Source of the DNA: Nitrospirota bacterium | Lineage (GTDB): Bacteria; Nitrospirota; CAKKRA01; 9FT-COMBO-42-15 | NCBI GenBank assembly: GCA_023248415.1 | Contig: JAHFEP010000204.1 | Coordinates: 1-5,040 of the forward strand | Length of the DNA stretch: 5,040 nucleotides | Direction of reading: 5' to 3' | Part shown: positions 4,740-5,040 of the stretch, in pieces | How the letters are laid out: every line of letters starts with the position of its first letter | Numbering within the stretch: position 1 is the stretch's first letter | Position numbers and translations under genes: made by a program | Notes under the pieces: model-generated | Database searches by the model: none | What the model was told of the DNA's origin: nothing | What the model saw: the letters and a program-made list of their open reading frames with translations, nothing else

Positions 4740-5040
4740 CTATAATTTAATCTCCACATCAACACCTGCTGCCAAATCAAGCTTCATTAAGGCATCTACT
4801 GTTTGTGGTGTCGGGTCAATTATATCAATAAGCCTTTTATGCGTCCTTATTTCAAACTGCTCCCTTGACTTTTTATCAACATGGGGTGAGCGAAGCACAG
4901 TCACCTTGTTTATCTTTGTCGGCAGAGGCACAGGACCTATAATCTTTGCAGATGTCCTTTTTGCAGTCTGTACAATTTCAGATACAGACTGGTCCAACAG
5001 CCTGTGATCGTATGCCCTTAATCTGATTCTAATCTTCTGA
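4740..5040 (-). CDS. rpsJ: 30S ribosomal protein S10 / NusE (partial, 5' end outside window)
   Basis: S10 is a 30S head protein that also acts, as NusE with NusB, in transcription antitermination; it is normally the first gene of this operon. Ninety-nine residues are visible, starting QKIRIRLRAYDHRLLDQSV and ending DLAAGVDVEIKL. The family signature AKRTSAKIIGPVPLPT occupies visible residues 26-41, and the SPHVDKKSREQFEIRTH stretch (51-67) is typical. By comparison with E. coli (103 residues, MQNQRIRIRL) only about the first 3-4 codons are missing. An internal TTG at 4995-4997 could be mistaken for a start, but the conserved N-terminal strand continues in frame to the window edge. The promoter and any leader are outside. 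The stop is TAG, followed immediately by a second in-frame TAG. Confidence 0.98.
   Translation of the reverse strand, partial: QKIRIRLRAYDHRLLDQSVSEIVQTAKRTSAKIIGPVPLPTKINKVTVLRSPHVDKKSREQFEIRTHKRLIDIIDPTPQTVDALMKLDLAAGVDVEIKL

Noticed and set aside
4740..4997. Shorter rpsJ starting at an internal TTG
   Set aside because: The conserved N-terminal strand QKIRIRLRAYDHRLL continues in frame upstream to the window edge, so the TTG is an internal leucine codon.

Overview
The window is a nearly complete stretch of the bacterial S10 ribosomal-protein operon, all on the minus strand. In transcription order, from the right edge to the left: rpsJ (S10, 5' end just outside the window), rplC (L3), rplD (L4), rplW (L23), rplB (L2), rpsS (S19), rplV (L22), rpsC (S3), rplP (L16), rpmC (L29) and rpsQ (S17, cut by the left edge). 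Gene order and protein lengths match the classic bacterial arrangement. The presence of bacterial-type L29, L16 and S17 and the eubacterial L2/L3/L4 forms exclude an archaeon. The base composition is AT-leaning, Shine-Dalgarno sites are strong, and TTG and GTG starts occur. The proteins look like those of a free-living Gram-negative-type lineage such as Desulfobacterota or Nitrospirota. That placement is an impression from protein style, not a demonstrated assignment.

Layout: most junctions are very tight. rplD/rplW overlap by 1 nt (TAATG), rplP/rpmC overlap by 4 nt (ATGA), the rpsC/rplP gap is 1 nt, rplC/rplD 10 nt, rplV/rpsC 13 nt and rplW/rplB 14 nt. rplB/rpsS (39 nt), rpsJ/rplC (43 nt) and rpmC/rpsQ (49 nt) have short spacers. 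This points to one polycistronic mRNA with translational coupling. The operon promoter and any leader lie to the right of the window, and no convincing internal promoter or terminator was seen.

The exception to this compactness is the 164-nt rpsS-rplV gap. Its central 126 nt (1854-1979) is a GC-richer, non-coding palindromic element with 20-bp terminal inverted repeats (18/20 matching), inner hairpins and near-identical 7-nt flanks. It looks like a REP- or MITE-type mobile repeat that inserted exactly behind the rpsS stop codon without breaking either gene. It is the most unusual thing in the window. It is transcribed as part of the operon mRNA and lacks the U-tract expected of an intrinsic terminator.

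Secondary observations: lysine at a loop position of L4 that is usually glycine in the macrolide-associated GTG motif; an eight-codon mini-ORF and small hairpin covering the rplC Shine-Dalgarno; a short hairpin between rplB and rpsS; and absence from L3 of the glutamine methylated in E. coli. The eleven genes together encode small-subunit proteins (S3, S10, S17, S19) and large-subunit proteins (L2, L3, L4, L16, L22, L23, L29), covering the peptidyl-transferase centre surround, the exit tunnel and the mRNA entry site.
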